Origin: CAYNWT01 sp964485095 | Lineage (GTDB): Bacteria; Planctomycetota; Planctomycetia; Planctomycetales; Planctomycetaceae | DNA: 64,000 nt | Reading direction: 5' to 3' | Assembly: GCA_964485095.1 (NCBI GenBank) | Contig: CAZAIB010000003.1 | Span: 1-64,000 of the forward strand | In this document: positions 61,977 through 64,000 of the stretch, in pieces | Position numbering within the stretch: the stretch's first letter is position 1 | How the letters are laid out: every line of letters starts with the position of its first letter | Translations under genes and position numbers: made by a program | Notes under the pieces: generated by a model | What the model saw: the letters and a program-made list of their open reading frames with translations, nothing else | What the model was told of the DNA's origin: nothing | Database searches by the model: none

Positions 61977-62996
61977 ATGACTGACGCAAGCGCACTACAG
62001 GAAGAAGCTAACCAGTTCAAAGAGGACTTTCGCAAAGTCCGCGAAGCAATTGGCAAGGTGATGGTCGGGCAGGACCGGGTTGTCGAAGCCACCATCACTG
62101 CAATTTTCTGCGGCGGCAACGTGTTGCTGGAAGGTGTGCCTGGTCTCGGTAAGACGGAACTGGTCAAGACGCTTTCGCAGGTTCTTGAACTGGACTTCAA
62201 TCGTATTCAGTTCACTCCCGACCTGATGCCGGCGGACGTCATCGGAACCAACATGATGAGCCCCGATGAATCGGGTCAGTATCAGTTCCAGTTCCGCAAG
62301 GGTCCGATTTTCACGCAGCTGCTACTGGCTGACGAAATTAACCGAGCGACCCCGAAAACGCAGTCCGGCCTGCTGGAAACAATGCAGGAAGGCACCGTGA
62401 CATCGGGCGGAACGCAGTACGTTCTCGAACAGCCATTCTTCGTCCTGGCGACACAAAACCCAATCGAACAGGAAGGAACCTTCCCACTGCCCGAAGCGCA
62501 GCTGGACCGGTTCATGTTCAAAGTGGTTGTCCCGTTTCTAAACCGCGAGGAACTAAACGAGGTTGTGACGCGAACCATTCTGAAAGAACGCACAACGGTC
62601 GAACGCATCATCGACGGTCCGCGAATTCTGCACCTGCGCACGGTGCTGGACAACGTGGTCGTCGCGGATGACCTGCGGGACTACGCCTGCCGGATGGTTC
62701 TGGCGACTCACCCGGACACCGAATTCGCTCCTGAACGCGTTCGCCAGTACCTGCGTTGGGGAGCCAGCCCGCGAGCCGCCCAGGCACTCATCAAAGCCGC
62801 GCGTGTCCGAGCTCTAAGCGAAGGCCGCGCGCATGTGGCGTTTGAAGACATTCGGTACTTCGCGCCGGAAGTGCTGCAGCACAGAGCACTGCTTAACTAC
62901 GACGGCCAGGCTGAAAACATTGCGGTCAGGGACTTGATTCAAGACTGCATTGACCAGCTTCCAACCGCCGCCGCACCTGTGGGCGCGGGGGCATAG
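61977..62996 (+). CDS. MoxR-family AAA+ ATPase
   Basis: A 339-residue MoxR ATPase. Walker A is GVPGLGKTE (53-61), Walker B is LLLADEINRATPK, and sensor 1 is in FVLATQNPIEQEGTFPLPEAQLDRF. A C-terminal lid helix segment (about 250-325) is normal. MoxR ATPases act as chaperones that activate or insert metal cofactors into proteins carrying VWA domains. It lies 75 bp after the twin-VWA gene and 71 bp before the DUF58 gene, the usual trio. Confidence 0.95.
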   Translation: MTDASALQEEANQFKEDFRKVREAIGKVMVGQDRVVEATITAIFCGGNVLLEGVPGLGKTELVKTLSQVLELDFNRIQFTPDLMPADVIGTNMMSPDESGQYQFQFRKGPIFTQLLLADEINRATPKTQSGLLETMQEGTVTSGGTQYVLEQPFFVLATQNPIEQEGTFPLPEAQLDRFMFKVVVPFLNREELNEVVTRTILKERTTVERIIDGPRILHLRTVLDNVVVADDLRDYACRMVLATHPDTEFAPERVRQYLRWGASPRAAQALIKAARVRALSEGRAHVAFEDIRYFAPEVLQHRALLNYDGQAENIAVRDLIQDCIDQLPTAAAPVGAGA

Positions 62997-63067
62997 CTGC
63001 GGGATTGTTGGTGGCGATTGCCTCGCCACGGATTGGTTAAGTATCCCGAAAACGAAGAGTTGCTACC

Positions 63068-63982
63068 TTGGATATCGTGTCTTCAAAGAAGTCGTCGCAG
63101 TTCACCGCGTTGTTAGAGAACAACGTGTTGGGTCAGGTCGAACGCATGCGGCTGAACCCGAACAGACGGCTCACAAACCGCAGTCGTGGAGAACACCTTT
63201 CGGGCAAAGGTGGTTCCAGTACCGACTTCGCCGACTACCGCGACTACGTGCCCGGCGACGACATGCGGTATGTCGATTGGAACATTTTTGCTCGACTAAA
63301 TCGGCCGTACATCAAGCAGTTCCAACACGAAGAAGAGATGCACGTCGTGTTGCTGATTGACGCATCGACGTCGATGAAGTTTGAAAATAAGTTCGAACGA
63401 GCTCAGCAGGTGGCGGCCGCTTTGGGTGTGATGGGCCTGATGAATATCGAACGCGTTAGCGCGTATTCGTTTAACCATGCGGGCGGCAAGCCGTTGTTCA
63501 TGCCACCGAAGACGGGCCGGCAGAGTATGCAGCAGCTGCTGCGTTTTTTGGAAGGCCTGGAAGCGGGCGGCGACTTCCCTGTTGAAGACGCGATCGAATC
63601 GATGCTGCGACTACACCGAGGTCGAGGGGTGGCGATTGTCATTTCCGACTTCCTCACGTTCGGCGAAGTCTCGCGAGCCTTCAACATGCTGTTTAGCGCG
63701 GGGTTGGAAATCTTTGCGGCTCAGATTTTGGCACCATCAGAAATCGAACCGGACACCACCGGCGATATTCGGTTCGTCGACAGCGAAACCGGACACACGC
63801 TGGATATCACGTCAGCCGGTGATTTGATGGGAATCTACCGCGAACACCGCCTGGGACTCGAAGATCAGCTATCGCGGCTCTGTCGTCAGCGAAGCGGCCG
63901 ATTCGTCGCGGTCAATTCGGGCGACTCAATCGAACACATCTTGTTTGACCTGTTGACCAGGCAGGGGTGGGTGAATCGATGA
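63068..63982 (+). CDS. DUF58 (VWA-like) protein
   Basis: A 304-residue DUF58 protein from TTG 63068 (GTG 63077 is an alternative). The N-terminal part carries the hallmark GSSTDFADYRDYVPGDDMRY, VDWNIFARLNRPYIKQF, then a VWA-like fold with an intact DxSxS (LIDASTSMKF) and IVISDFLTFGE. DUF58 proteins partner MoxR ATPases. Its stop overlaps the ATG of the next gene (ATGA), so the operon continues past the window. Confidence 0.93.
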   Translation: MDIVSSKKSSQFTALLENNVLGQVERMRLNPNRRLTNRSRGEHLSGKGGSSTDFADYRDYVPGDDMRYVDWNIFARLNRPYIKQFQHEEEMHVVLLIDASTSMKFENKFERAQQVAAALGVMGLMNIERVSAYSFNHAGGKPLFMPPKTGRQSMQQLLRFLEGLEAGGDFPVEDAIESMLRLHRGRGVAIVISDFLTFGEVSRAFNMLFSAGLEIFAAQILAPSEIEPDTTGDIRFVDSETGHTLDITSAGDLMGIYREHRLGLEDQLSRLCRQRSGRFVAVNSGDSIEHILFDLLTRQGWVNR

Positions 63983-64000
63983 ACCTACCCGGCTTCCACT
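63979..64000 (+). CDS. Start of next operon gene (truncated by window end)
   Basis: ATG at 63979 overlaps the DUF58 stop codon by 4 bp and begins MNLPGFH before the window ends. In other MoxR-DUF58 loci the next gene often encodes a BatA-like VWA or membrane protein; only the start is visible, so the product is not known. Confidence 0.4.

Overview
The window looks like chromosomal DNA from a member of the Planctomycetota, probably of the Planctomycetaceae (Fuerstiella/Gimesia-like). This is inferred from gene content: several secreted or lipid-anchored proteins of unknown function, a PmoA/DUF6807 protein, Gfo/Idh/MocA and TIM-barrel sugar-isomerase proteins, an RTX-type protein with a LEAR/LEPR-like N-terminal motif, a CpaC-like secretin, and MoxR-DUF58-VWA genes. 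There is no rRNA, integrase, transposase gene or CRISPR array. One tRNA is visible, Leu(CAG).

Layout. 0.1-4.7 kb (mostly minus strand): yidD and a SUI1/YciH factor, tRNA-Leu, a TIM-barrel protein, an HI0933-type flavoprotein, and a thioredoxin-like lipoprotein with a clear terminator. 5-9.5 kb (plus): an IlvD/Edd dehydratase, a HEAT lipoprotein, and an ECF sigma/anti-sigma pair ending in a terminator. 9.7-13 kb: a secretin with a small lipoprotein (minus) and a divergent secreted protein. 13.4-18.4 kb (plus): extended lysyl-tRNA synthetase, a LolC/LolD-like ABC exporter and a DinB-like protein. 19-25.6 kb: a lipoprotein, an rRNA methyltransferase fused to an alpha/beta hydrolase, a frameshifted RTX gene, an RDD protein and an oxidoreductase. 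25.8-31.9 kb (plus): tatC with a large loop insertion, thrC, a large secreted unknown and a DUF547 protein. 32-45 kb: AtuA-like protein, a DUF1080 remnant, a GT-C-like membrane protein, a TIGR00300 protein, pyruvate kinase, a VOC protein, two PQQ-propeller proteins, pdxJ, and the minus-strand PmoA-ankyrin-NnrD operon. 45-52.4 kb: ClpP-like protein, sugar isomerase, Trm112-like protein, a secreted methyltransferase fused to an M19 dipeptidase, two membrane metalloprotease-like proteins and an orphan Imm1-like protein.

52.6-64 kb is one long plus-strand operon with very tight or overlapping junctions. It encodes a coiled-coil membrane protein, a complete Fbp/Thi-type ABC importer (binding protein, double permease, ATPase), an NHL-propeller lipoprotein, a 1036-residue twin-VWA membrane protein, a MoxR ATPase, a DUF58 protein and the start of one more gene. 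This is the best candidate for an undescribed multi-component system: a periplasmic-ligand transporter wired into a MoxR/VWA machine.

Two dispersed repeat families stand out. One (four copies at 6875, 7950, 18449 and, reversed, 35693) begins with a GCAAC-N5-GTTGC mini-hairpin that in three cases directly abuts a stop codon. The other (4808-4970 and 31929-32096) has about 50-bp inverted arms around an unrelated centre. Further long imperfect palindromes lie at 6981, 8049, 19680 and 41952. All assignments rest on reading the sequence and translations; no searches were run.
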